Below, piece by piece: positions 1 through 7,659 of a stretch of 19,036 nt of DNA. Position 1 is the stretch's first letter; the number at the start of each line of letters is the position of its first letter. The stretch is taken from NCBI GenBank assembly GCA_964589175.1, contig CAZPRY010000063.1:1-19036 (forward strand), read 5' to 3'. A program made the translations under genes and the position numbers. The notes under the pieces are model-generated. The model had not been told where the DNA came from, searched no databases, and saw only the letters and a program-made list of their open reading frames with translations. This DNA comes from CAZPRY01 sp964589175. Lineage in GTDB: Bacteria > Fidelibacterota > UBA2242.

Positions 1-58
1 TGTTAACAATGGATACAGTTTTTATAATAAAACAGGTTTGTCAAAGGTCTCTTATAAC

Positions 59-76
59 TATACCCGATTGGGTATA
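59..76. repeat. Inverted repeat TATACCC-gatt-GGGTATA
   Basis: Perfect 7-bp arms separated by four bases. It could be a regulator site for a gene left of the window or a small hairpin. There is no T-run after it, so it is not a standard terminator. Confidence 0.5.
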
Positions 77-103
77 TTGCTGATTACATTCGATGGTAGA
101 TTT

Positions 104-118
104 AACTCCTCCGGAGTT
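104..118. repeat. Short hairpin AACTCC-tcc-GGAGTT
   Basis: Perfect 6-bp arms with a 3-base loop, 28 bases after the 59-76 inverted repeat. It may be part of a REP-like cluster. No function can be assigned from sequence alone. Confidence 0.45.
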
Positions 119-156
119 GATCGAAAAATAAAGGAATCTGATCCACACACACCGGC

Positions 157-167
157 CCCCTGCGGGG
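157..167. repeat. GC hairpin CCCC-tgc-GGGG
   Basis: Four G-C pairs around a 3-base loop. It is followed by ATTTAACGG rather than a T-run, so termination is doubtful. It is the third hairpin in about 110 bases. Confidence 0.35.
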
Positions 168-290
168 ATTTAACGGTTGTTGTTTGGTCGGGTAATTTTG
201 GAGAAATGGTATTCCAACAGGGTAGCGGATTATCAATTTATCGAGCATTGCACAAATAATAGCCGATTGCAAAATGCCCTCAACAAATTC

Positions 291-320
291 AATCCGTGTA
301 AATCTGTGAAAATCTGTGGC
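291..320. repeat. Three tandem 10-bp units, consensus AATCYGTGNN
   Basis: The units are AATCCGTGTA, AATCTGTGAA and AATCTGTGGC, exactly in register. They end three bases before the stop codon of the minus-strand dehydrogenase. The unit resembles the AATCCTGTTA units beside the GxxExxY gene at 14550-14602 in length and in its AATC start. Confidence 0.7.
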
Positions 321-323
321 GAA

Positions 324-1292
324 TTATTCCGCCGGCACCGGCCAGAGGAAAGCACCCGCGCGGAGAAAATGCTCGACCTGCTCGACGCTCTGGCTCGATT
401 TGCGTTCCACTGCTTCCAGGGTATTGAAAGCGTTATGCGGAGTCATGATCACATTCGGCATTTTTGCCAGCTCCAACGTGGCATTTACCTCGGCGTTGCC
501 ACTGCTTGTCCCGGCGCGCAAGGAAACGGCCAGTTCGCTTTCACTGTCGTAGACGTCTATAGCAATTCCTCCCAAATGCCCTTCTTTCAGCAGGCGTAGC
601 AAGTCCGTCGAAGGTGACAGTTCGCCGCGCGCGATATTCACAAAAATCAGTCCCGGCTTCGCGCGTTTCAGGAAATCGTAATGAAAATAGGCCCGGTTCT
701 GCGCCGTCAGGTTCATGGCGGAAACAACAATATCCGCCCGTGCGATGCCCTCTTCGGGCGCGACGTAATGAACATCAGGATGTTTCTGCACGATATCGAC
801 GCCGAGCACTTCCATGCCCAATCCCCGGCCTATCTTAACGACTTCGTAGCCGATATTGCCGACGCCTACAACCATCAAAACCTTGCCCTCATTTTCGCGG
901 CCGGTCAAACCGTCGCGATGAAAATGCCTGAAATTTCCAATCTGCATGGGCAGTTTTCGTAAGAGTGCCATCCAGAGCGTCAGGGCCTGTTCGGCAACGG
1001 AGCGATTGCAGTACAACGGCAGATAACCGCATTGCACCGGGCCGTTCGTCCCGGCCAGCCAACGAAGAATATGATCGTAACCGGTGCTGCGCGATAGAAT
1101 TCCCTGAAGCTGACCGGACCACTGCACCGGAATCAGGGATTGAGTGCGCAGGCTGATCAGGCGGGCCGGCGGAGAATCGTGGCCGCTTTCCTGGATCGTC
1201 TTCCAGGTATAGCCGGCCTCTATGCCCTCCGGCATAAACTTCTGCAAGAGCCGGGCCTCTTCGTCAAAGGCTTCGTAAAAGTAGATATCCAT
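324..1292 (-). CDS. D-2-hydroxyacid dehydrogenase-like NAD-binding protein
   Basis: This 322-residue protein has the NAD-binding Rossmann motif GVGNIG at about 143-148 with an acidic residue (D166) at the end of the next strand. It also has NIARGEL at about 219-225, containing the Arg that binds the substrate carboxylate, and TPHNAF at about 284-289 with the catalytic His. These mark the 2-hydroxyacid dehydrogenase superfamily, which interconverts 2-oxo acids and D-2-hydroxy acids. The usual catalytic Glu region (DVFE..P) reads DVYDSES and is followed by a longer stretch before the His, so activity and substrate are uncertain. A GGAGAG site lies 8 bases before the ATG. The gap to the upstream aminotransferase is 21 bases, so it is probably the last gene of the four-gene minus-strand operon. 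It may act on the 2-oxo acid made by that aminotransferase. Confidence 0.82.
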   Translation of the reverse strand: MDIYFYEAFDEEARLLQKFMPEGIEAGYTWKTIQESGHDSPPARLISLRTQSLIPVQWSGQLQGILSRSTGYDHILRWLAGTNGPVQCGYLPLYCNRSVAEQALTLWMALLRKLPMQIGNFRHFHRDGLTGRENEGKVLMVVGVGNIGYEVVKIGRGLGMEVLGVDIVQKHPDVHYVAPEEGIARADIVVSAMNLTAQNRAYFHYDFLKRAKPGLIFVNIARGELSPSTDLLRLLKEGHLGGIAIDVYDSESELAVSLRAGTSSGNAEVNATLELAKMPNVIMTPHNAFNTLEAVERKSSQSVEQVEHFLRAGAFLWPVPAE

Positions 1293-1313
1293 CCCGGGTA
1301 CTCTCCGCTGGAT

Positions 1314-2519
1314 TTATTTCGAGGTCAACGACAACAATCCGTCCGCAAAGCGCTGCAGACCTTTTTTGATATTCTCCATGCTGGTGGCGTAGGAGAAGCG
1401 CACATAATCATCCGCTCCGAAAGCCGCCCCCGGTACCACCGCCATATGATAATTCTGGATCAGGTATTCACAAAGTTGGACCGAATTGGTGATTTTTTTA
1501 GCATTATTCCTCAGGTAATAGGAAATATTCGGCATGGCGTAAAAGGCACCCCTGGGAAGCGCACAGCTGACTTTCGCGATAGCGTTCAATTGCTCGATGA
1601 GGTAATTGCGGCGCTTTTCGAATTCCAGCCGCATTTTTTCGACGCTGCCGTCATCTTTATCCAGCGCGGCGATTACGGCCTTCTGGGTCATAGCGTTCAC
1701 GCAGGAGGTTGTGTGGCCCTGGATTCGGCCCGCGTATCGGATAATCTCCCTGGGTCCGGCAGCATAGCCCAGCCGCCAGCCGGTCATGGCATAGGCTTTG
1801 GAAACGCCATTGATGACCACCGTGATTTCCTTCACCGCTTCGGAAACAGCCGCAATGGAAAAGTGGCTTTCGCCATCATAAATCAGTTTTTCATAGATCT
1901 CGTCCGAGAGAATCATGATACCGTATTTCAGGCAAATTTCGGCGATTTGTTCCAGTTCGCTCTTTGTATAAACCGTTCCGGTCGGATTATTGGGTGTGTT
2001 GAGAATCAGGGCTTTCGGATTGCTCAGCGATCTGACCTGCTCTTCAAGCATTTCGGGACTGATCTTGAATTCAGTCGATTCGTCGGTCTCCAGCAGTACC
2101 GGAACAGCGCCAGCCATTTCCACCTGGGAAGGATAGCTGACCCAGTATGGCGTTGGGATCAATACCTCGTCCCGCGGATCGCAGACGGCCATCAAAACGG
2201 TAATGATCGAGGCCTTTGCACCGGGCGACACCAGGATTTCATCCGGCTGATACGACAAACCATTGTCCTGCTCCAATTTCCGGACGATGGCATTGCGCAG
2301 TTCAGGCATCCCGTTGGAGTCGGTGTAGTGCGAGAAATTATCACGGATCGCCTGGATTCCGGCCTGTTTGATATAATCCGGCGTAGGAAAATCCGGTTCC
2401 CCGACGCCAAAATTGATCACATCGATTCCCTGCTGTTTCATCTGTTTGGCCAGCGCTGAAACACCGAGTGTCGGCGAGGGTTTGATAGCCTGGGCACGGT
2501 CGGATATTTTAATGGTCAT
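1314..2519 (-). CDS. Class I PLP-dependent aminotransferase (aspartate aminotransferase type)
   Basis: Cytosolic fold-type I aminotransferase of 401 residues, the usual length. Visible landmarks are GVGEPDF near 38-44, NNPTG at 177-181, the PLP-ring Asp in SDEIY (D206), the Schiff-base Lys in SKAYAMTGWRLGY (K241), and the carboxylate-binding Arg in YVRFSYA (R374). These match the aspartate/aromatic aminotransferase Igamma subgroup (AspB-like). It would transfer an amino group between an amino acid and 2-oxoglutarate or oxaloacetate. The frame is open nine codons further to a GTG at 2546. The ATG at 2519 is preferred because GGGAG sits 8 bases ahead and family homology begins there. It follows the oxidase gene after a 178-base gap and precedes the hydroxyacid dehydrogenase by 21 bases. 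The exact substrate cannot be read from the sequence. Confidence 0.93.
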   Translation of the reverse strand: MTIKISDRAQAIKPSPTLGVSALAKQMKQQGIDVINFGVGEPDFPTPDYIKQAGIQAIRDNFSHYTDSNGMPELRNAIVRKLEQDNGLSYQPDEILVSPGAKASIITVLMAVCDPRDEVLIPTPYWVSYPSQVEMAGAVPVLLETDESTEFKISPEMLEEQVRSLSNPKALILNTPNNPTGTVYTKSELEQIAEICLKYGIMILSDEIYEKLIYDGESHFSIAAVSEAVKEITVVINGVSKAYAMTGWRLGYAAGPREIIRYAGRIQGHTTSCVNAMTQKAVIAALDKDDGSVEKMRLEFEKRRNYLIEQLNAIAKVSCALPRGAFYAMPNISYYLRNNAKKITNSVQLCEYLIQNYHMAVVPGAAFGADDYVRFSYATSMENIKKGLQRFADGLLSLTSK

Positions 2520-2697
2520 ACTTGTGCTCCCGTTGTTGAATTTCACCTGACTTCCGAACGGGGAATTTAGAGCTGTTTGTGCAAATCCAAAACGCTAATT
2601 TCGAATATCCTGCTATGCAACGAATTACTCTCCTACGAGCAGAACCTCCCAAACGGGCAGCAACGATTCGGAATCGAGTAGAACCGCCCTCCGGATT
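2520..2697. other. Intergenic spacer with small palindrome
   Basis: This 178-base gap separates the oxidase and aminotransferase genes on minus. It contains a perfect odd palindrome CGATTCGGAATCG at 2664-2676, about 20 bases after the oxidase stop. There is no T-run, so termination is uncertain. The aminotransferase may be read through from upstream or have its own promoter here. No clear -35/-10 pair was found. Confidence 0.35.
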
Positions 2698-3846
2698 TTA
2701 TTTCAGAACCTCTTCGCCGGTGAATTTGCGGTAGAGCGAAAGTTGAGTAAGAATATCCTGGTAGTCGCGACTGTTGTCGACGATAATCTCGGTCAGAATC
2801 TCACCCAGTCCGGGTCCGATCATGAAGCCCTGCCCGCACATCCCCACGGCCAGCAACAGATTTTTCACCTCGTGCGTGTATCCCACGATCGGGAAACCGT
2901 CCGGGGTCATTGGGTAGAGGCCGCGCCAGGTGCGACGGACGCGGATGTTGCGCAGGCGCGGGTAGAGCTGAATCATACGCCGGATAACCTGCGGCAGAAA
3001 AACGGACGTGTTGTCGATGTCTTTACCGGGAATATTCGGTTCGGGCGTGATGCAAAAGACAACCTGCCCTTCGGCATTCTGATAAAAATAGTAATTCGCG
3101 GATCCCTTTTCCGGGCGGATATCAACGATCATGGGCTCGAAAAAACGCTGTACCGGTTCGGTGATTCCGGCTTCATGGGATTCGGGATAAACAGGAATGT
3201 CCAGACCGACCAGTTGCTCGATTTCGCGCGCATCGGCGCCGGATGCATCCACAACCAGGCCGGCCGCGTACTTCGCTTTCGCGGTGACGACCGCACTGAT
3301 TTTCCCATTACTCAGCTGCAAGTCCACTATCGGTTCTTCAAAATAGAAATCCACTCCCTGGGAAACAGCCAGCATGTAAAAGGCGTCCGCCATTTTCAGA
3401 GGCGAGGCCGAGCCGTCTTCGGGTGAGAAGGTTCCCCCGCGCAATTTTTCCGGGTTGATTCCGGGCGCCAGTGCGTCAATCTCATCGGCAGCAATCCAGT
3501 CGATATTAAGACGAAAATGCTTCTGGAACTCCAGCAATTTCTTCAGCTTGATTTCGGTCTTTTCAGCGTAGACCGGGAAAAGATAACCACCGCTGATCCA
3601 GTCCACCTCATAGCCGAATTCTTCTTCCATGCGCCTGACGATTTCAAGCGTGCGCAGGCAGATGGCGATCTTTGCCGGATCGGAATGGGTAGCCCGGATT
3701 CCACCGATCGCGGCCCGGTTCTGTCCACGGCCCACGGACGGCATTTTTTCGAATACGGCCACTTTCAGTCCTTTTTCGGCCAGATAAAAGCTCAACGGTA
3801 ATCCGATACTCCCGGCCCCGATTATAGCGACATCATAGGTCTTCAT
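2698..3846 (-). CDS. FAD-dependent amino acid/amine oxidoreductase (DAO family), proline dehydrogenase beta / HcnC-like
   Basis: The 382-residue protein begins with the FAD dinucleotide-binding fold (GAGSIG at 11-16, strand ending in VFE near 34). It has the C-terminal GMCGQGFMIGPGLGE segment typical of the DAO family (glycine/sarcosine/D-amino acid oxidases). No signal peptide is seen. It starts two bases after the stop of the large iron-sulfur flavoprotein gene, with GGTGA about 7 bases before its ATG overlapping the upstream stop region, so the two are probably translationally coupled. In characterised relatives (opine oxidase OoxB, HcnC, archaeal dye-linked L-proline dehydrogenase beta) this subunit oxidises the C-N bond of an amino or imino acid, and electrons pass to a partner with Fe-S clusters and a second flavin. 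By inference this is the substrate-oxidising subunit. The substrate is unknown: proline, sarcosine, an opine or a D-amino acid are all possible. Confidence 0.85.
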   Translation of the reverse strand: MKTYDVAIIGAGSIGLPLSFYLAEKGLKVAVFEKMPSVGRGQNRAAIGGIRATHSDPAKIAICLRTLEIVRRMEEEFGYEVDWISGGYLFPVYAEKTEIKLKKLLEFQKHFRLNIDWIAADEIDALAPGINPEKLRGGTFSPEDGSASPLKMADAFYMLAVSQGVDFYFEEPIVDLQLSNGKISAVVTAKAKYAAGLVVDASGADAREIEQLVGLDIPVYPESHEAGITEPVQRFFEPMIVDIRPEKGSANYYFYQNAEGQVVFCITPEPNIPGKDIDNTSVFLPQVIRRMIQLYPRLRNIRVRRTWRGLYPMTPDGFPIVGYTHEVKNLLLAVGMCGQGFMIGPGLGEILTEIIVDNSRDYQDILTQLSLYRKFTGEEVLK

Positions 3847-3848
3847 AT

Positions 3849-5918
3849 CTATTCACCCAATTCTTCATTGATAATGGCATACAGCGGAACTTCGACGCTT
3901 AAAGGCCGTTTGCGGCCTTCGGTTACATCTTCCCAGGCAACCCCGGCCAGTTGAAAAACACGCCGCATCAGGGCGGAACAGTTTTTCCCGCCGCAGGCCC
4001 CCATTCCGACCCGTGCCTCCTTGAGTTGATTGATGTCGCGCACGCGATGTTCGCGGATAAAGTCCACGATCTCCTTGACCGTTATCATTTCACAATGGCA
4101 GACAATCCCGTTTTCAGGCAGATATTCGAACTGCGCATCCGGCATTGCTAATGTGGCGGATTCTTCCTGAACCCGGATTCCCGCGATCAGCGCGCCATTT
4201 TTCAGTGACGTTTTCACGGTTACCAACCGCGTCTTGTATTTTTTATGGGTTCGGATTTTAAGCACTTCCCCATGCTCCAGATAATTCCCTTCTAAATCCG
4301 TCAGCGGGATCATATCCCCTTCTTTAAAAGCCGGGATATACTCATGCGGCAGGATGACTTCGGCAAAATGATCGTCAATCTTGCGCGCCAGCGTGATTGC
4401 CAGGCCGGGACAGATTGCGACACAAAGCTGGCATCCCGTGCAGCCGCCCAGGTAACGGGGAATATCCATGATATTGCTAAGTTTGCGCTCCAATTGGATC
4501 GCATTTACGGGACAGATGGAAGTGCAGGGATCGCAGGGTATCTCCTGGTCGCAGCGAATTACGGGCCGGTATTTTTCATCCAGCACAATCTCCGGCGGAG
4601 CGTAGGTTTTGCCGGGCCGGCTCTTGAGAATTTCGGCTTTTTCGGTCCAGCTGGGATCGATCTCGACCTCCTTGCCCAGCAGTTTGGCCATCTTCAAGCC
4701 GGCGATGCGGCCGCCGAACATGGCCGATGAAGCTTCGGCGATCTCCTCGGCATCCCCGGCCTTGACAATCCTGAATCCGAAAGATGCTGCCATATCGTAA
4801 AATTCATCCACCGATATCAAACCGACGGCCACCAGCAGCGTATCCACCTCGAACGTACGGGCAGTTTCCAGAATAGGATTGAACTTTTTGTTCACTTTCG
4901 CGATGGTCACCCGTTCGACGGTTTCGTCCCCTTCGGCTGAGATGACGGTATGATTGAGGTAGATCGGCACGCCCATACGCCGGATTTTATCGGCATGCAC
5001 TTTATAGCCGGAGACCTCATCGAGAATGTCGCAGATGCCCGCAACCTCGATACCGGCCTGCAGGGCATGGTAGGCCGCAATCAGTCCGACATTGCCGCTG
5101 CCGACGATGAAGACACGCCGGGACGATTTCACCAGGTCGCGGTTGACCAGTGTCTGAAATGCGCCTGCACCGTACACACCCGGCAGATTGTTGCCTGGAA
5201 AGATCAATGATTTTTCGCGCGCACCGGCCGAAACAATCAATCCATCGAAGGCCACGATCCAATAATTTTGATTGTCGCTGAAGAGCCCGGCTTTCTGATC
5301 CTTGAAAATGCCGACCACCGCCGTATTGGTAAATACCTTAACATTCGGATAACTGCGCAATTCCGCTTCCAGGTTGCGGGCAATATCAATTCCGCGCGTG
5401 CCGGCATAGCAGTCGGCAATCGATCCGAAGAATTTATGCGTTTGCAGCAGTAGTTTGCCGCCCAATTTATCCTTATCGTCCACCAGCACGACCGAAAGCC
5501 CAAGTTTGGCCAGCTCGATCGCCGCCGTCAATCCGGACGGCCCGCCGCCGACTACCAGGACATCGGCCTGCATTTCCATCTTTTTATAATTTCCCAGCGG
5601 CCGGTCATCCAACGGGAGTTCGGGAAGATGAACCAAAGTGCGGACGTCCATACTTTCCGCAAGCGGCGTAATGCACGATTTAAGCGGATAACCATTGATA
5701 ATCAGGGTGCAGTGGGAACACTGCCCATTGGCGCAAAAGAGTCCCTGCGGAGCATCATTGCGTTTATGGATTGAGAACGTATGATATCCATTGGCAATCA
5801 GAGCCGATGAAACCGGTTCGCCCTTGAATCCGAACAATTCCCGGCCGTTAAAAAAGAATTTGACCTTTTTTCTATTTTCGGGAATTTCCAGGACCGGATG
5901 TTTGCTGATTCTATTCAT
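3849..5918 (-). CDS. Fused multi-cluster Fe-S/FAD oxidoreductase (HcnA-HcnB/opine oxidase A-like plus ferredoxin and BFD domains)
   Basis: This 689-residue electron-transfer subunit has domains in this order. First is an N-terminal [2Fe-2S] Fer2_4 domain with C62, C67, C70 and C82. Next is a disulfide-oxidoreductase-type FAD/NAD domain (GGGPSG at 124-129, second nucleotide fold GSGNVG at 273-278). A two-cluster [4Fe-4S] ferredoxin segment follows (C456-C462-C465-C469, with CX5C spacing at its first pair, and C493-C496-C499-C503, CX2CX2CX3CP). The C-terminus is a BFD-like [2Fe-2S] domain (CHC at 607-609, then C642 and C647 in GACGGKNC). In related enzymes these parts are often separate subunits (HcnA/HcnB, proline dehydrogenase alpha/gamma/delta). 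An AAAAGGGGCAGT stretch precedes the ATG. It is the first gene of the minus-strand operon and would accept electrons from the adjacent DAO-family subunit and pass them to NAD, a ferredoxin or a quinone. The final acceptor is not evident. Confidence 0.87.
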   Translation of the reverse strand: MNRISKHPVLEIPENRKKVKFFFNGRELFGFKGEPVSSALIANGYHTFSIHKRNDAPQGLFCANGQCSHCTLIINGYPLKSCITPLAESMDVRTLVHLPELPLDDRPLGNYKKMEMQADVLVVGGGPSGLTAAIELAKLGLSVVLVDDKDKLGGKLLLQTHKFFGSIADCYAGTRGIDIARNLEAELRSYPNVKVFTNTAVVGIFKDQKAGLFSDNQNYWIVAFDGLIVSAGAREKSLIFPGNNLPGVYGAGAFQTLVNRDLVKSSRRVFIVGSGNVGLIAAYHALQAGIEVAGICDILDEVSGYKVHADKIRRMGVPIYLNHTVISAEGDETVERVTIAKVNKKFNPILETARTFEVDTLLVAVGLISVDEFYDMAASFGFRIVKAGDAEEIAEASSAMFGGRIAGLKMAKLLGKEVEIDPSWTEKAEILKSRPGKTYAPPEIVLDEKYRPVIRCDQEIPCDPCTSICPVNAIQLERKLSNIMDIPRYLGGCTGCQLCVAICPGLAITLARKIDDHFAEVILPHEYIPAFKEGDMIPLTDLEGNYLEHGEVLKIRTHKKYKTRLVTVKTSLKNGALIAGIRVQEESATLAMPDAQFEYLPENGIVCHCEMITVKEIVDFIREHRVRDINQLKEARVGMGACGGKNCSALMRRVFQLAGVAWEDVTEGRKRPLSVEVPLYAIINEELGE

Positions 5919-6133
5919 ACTGCCCCTTTTAAAATAGAGGGAATTTTACGGTATTTGAAGCGAAATTCAAAAAGTCATTTTTTCATTCGGTCAAATCTAA
6001 TGCCATTAACGGTCGGTCGTTTGAGTCAATACGACGGGACACCTCACATCGCTGCGAAAATATTCTGGAAAACGGCGCGCCAAACAATTAACTTTTAGCC
6101 GAATATGAAACCACAAGAGATGAGGAATCTGCC
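5919..6133. promoter_or_regulatory. Divergent intergenic region, likely promoters for both sides
   Basis: This 215-base AT-rich gap lies between the minus-strand oxidoreductase operon and the plus-strand transglutaminase gene. Position alone implies at least one promoter in each direction. On minus, TTGACC (complement of 5992-5997) is a possible -35, but no good -10 follows. No strong operator palindrome was seen. No small gene is supported. Confidence 0.4.
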
Positions 6134-7582
6134 ATGTCCAAACGAAACGTATCCGTTGCTTTATTATGTTTACTCGCAGGTGCCGCGCTGAATTCTTTCC
6201 AATGCGCACCATCCGATTACAGCGCCCTGATCGATCAGGGTGAATTCAATCGGGCCGCCCGGATTATTCAGGAAAAATTCGAAGACGATCCGAATCTCTC
6301 GGCTGAGGAACAGCTGCAACTGGAATTCGAACTCGAGCGCATGGATCGAATCCGTAAGGATTTTACCCAATCGCGAGATGATCTCATGGAATTCATCAAC
6401 CTCTACATTCCCGACGCTACAGAAGCGGATTTCCGGAAATGGGAAGATTCCAGGGCCCTCGAATATATGCTAATCGACGGCGAAAAGAAATATTTCAAAA
6501 ACGCTCAATATAATCTCTTCCGCATCGACAAGGATGCCAGAGCGATCAAAGCCCAAAAGGATTCCGTAGACGGAACGGCCAAGGTGAAGGAATTCCCGCT
6601 GGATGAACATATCTGCAGCGTCATCGAGACCGCCCGAAATTCCGGTATGCGCAACGTGAAGCCGGTAACATTACGCATCAAACAAAGCATCACCGTCAAC
6701 GAAAACATCGTCCCCGAAGGCGAAGTAATCCGGGCCTGGATTCCGTTTCCCCGTGAAATTCAAAACCGCCAGGGCAACATCCATATCCTCAGCACTTCCG
6801 GCCCCGATTACATCATCGCCGATAACGACCGCTACTTGCAGCGCACCATTTATTTCCAGCAGAAGGCCAGCAAAAATGAGGCCGCCGAATTCTTCATCGA
6901 ATACGAATACACGGTTTACGGCGTTTATGCGCCCATTTCCGCCGACCGGGTAAGAGCCATTACGGACGAGAGCGAATTCCGGGCCTTTTTGCAGGTAGAG
7001 CCGCCGCACATCGTCTTCACCGACGAGCTGCGTGAGCTCTCCAAAACGATTGTCGGCGACGAACGCAATCCGTATCTCATCGCCCAAAAATTGTTCGAAT
7101 GGGTCGATGTCAACATTCCCTGGGCTTCGGCCAGGGAATATTCCACGATTCGCAATCTGTCGATGTATCCGTATATCAACCGGCACGGCGATTGCGGCAT
7201 TCAGACGCTCATGTTTATCACGCTCTGTCGCCTGAACGGCATCCCGGCCAAATGGCAATCGGGCTGGGAATTTCAACCGCCGGACAACAGCATGCATGAC
7301 TGGGGCGAGATTTACTTTGAGCCCTTCGGCTGGGTTCCCATGGACGTAACCTATGGCGTGCGTGACACCCAAGATGAAGCCCATAAATGGTTTTATGTCA
7401 ATGGTATGGACAGCTATCGCCTCATTTTTAATGATGCGATTTCGCAGGAGTTTTTTCCCGCCAAAACCTTTCCGCGTTCCGAAACCGTCGATTCACAACG
7501 CGGTGAGGTAGAATGGTCCGGCGGGAACCTGTATTTCGATCAATGGGACTGGAACCTGGAATGGGAGGTTATTGCCGAATAA
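6134..7582 (+). CDS. Exported transglutaminase-core protein, probable lipoprotein
   Basis: The 482-residue protein starts with a basic, then hydrophobic, signal sequence ending in NSFQC (C24). This may be a lipidation site, although -3 to -1 (S-F-Q) is not a canonical lipobox. An acidic, helix-rich segment (about 30-160) of unknown role follows, then a beta-rich part (about 175-260). The transglutaminase-like core carries the Cys-His-Asp triad: C354 in HGDCG, H388 in MHDWGE and D404 in PMDVTYG. The fold occurs in bacterial cysteine proteases and peptide-processing proteins, so the likely role is extracytoplasmic peptide cleavage or transfer. The substrate cannot be inferred. A GAGG site is about 8 bases before the ATG. 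It is first of three plus-strand genes (cyclase and SH3/M48 protease next), with a 77-base gap to the cyclase. Confidence 0.85.
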   Translation: MSKRNVSVALLCLLAGAALNSFQCAPSDYSALIDQGEFNRAARIIQEKFEDDPNLSAEEQLQLEFELERMDRIRKDFTQSRDDLMEFINLYIPDATEADFRKWEDSRALEYMLIDGEKKYFKNAQYNLFRIDKDARAIKAQKDSVDGTAKVKEFPLDEHICSVIETARNSGMRNVKPVTLRIKQSITVNENIVPEGEVIRAWIPFPREIQNRQGNIHILSTSGPDYIIADNDRYLQRTIYFQQKASKNEAAEFFIEYEYTVYGVYAPISADRVRAITDESEFRAFLQVEPPHIVFTDELRELSKTIVGDERNPYLIAQKLFEWVDVNIPWASAREYSTIRNLSMYPYINRHGDCGIQTLMFITLCRLNGIPAKWQSGWEFQPPDNSMHDWGEIYFEPFGWVPMDVTYGVRDTQDEAHKWFYVNGMDSYRLIFNDAISQEFFPAKTFPRSETVDSQRGEVEWSGGNLYFDQWDWNLEWEVIAE

Positions 7583-7659
7583 CATCCGGGATTTGATGCA
7601 TATCATTTTACATTAACATGGCAAAGACCTATATTCTGGAAAATTAAGGCCGTTAATTT

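Larger units (their letters stand above)
1..323. other. Intergenic region with hairpins, no supported gene
   Basis: No reading frame here looks like a real protein. The frames that exist are short, have poor ribosome sites and overlap hairpins. The stretch lies past the 3' end of the minus-strand dehydrogenase. It contains three short perfect inverted repeats (59-76, 104-118, 157-167) and three tandem 10-bp units (291-320), listed separately. No tRNA, clear terminator with a T-run, or convincing promoter was seen. Confidence 0.6.

Noticed and set aside
291..320. CRISPR array
   Set aside because: The units are 10 bp with no spacers, and no cas genes are present.
177..599. Plus-strand open frame of 140 codons overlapping the dehydrogenase end
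   Set aside because: It runs through the 10-bp repeats and opposite a well-supported gene. No similarity is recognised and the start is poor.
1140..2459. Long plus-strand open frame of 439 codons
   Set aside because: It is antisense to the aminotransferase, whose full set of catalytic motifs is on minus. The plus translation has no recognisable family and no good ribosome site.
6671..7384. Minus-strand open frame of 237 codons
   Set aside because: It is antisense to the transglutaminase core with its Cys-His-Asp triad. It is a composition effect of GC-rich third positions.
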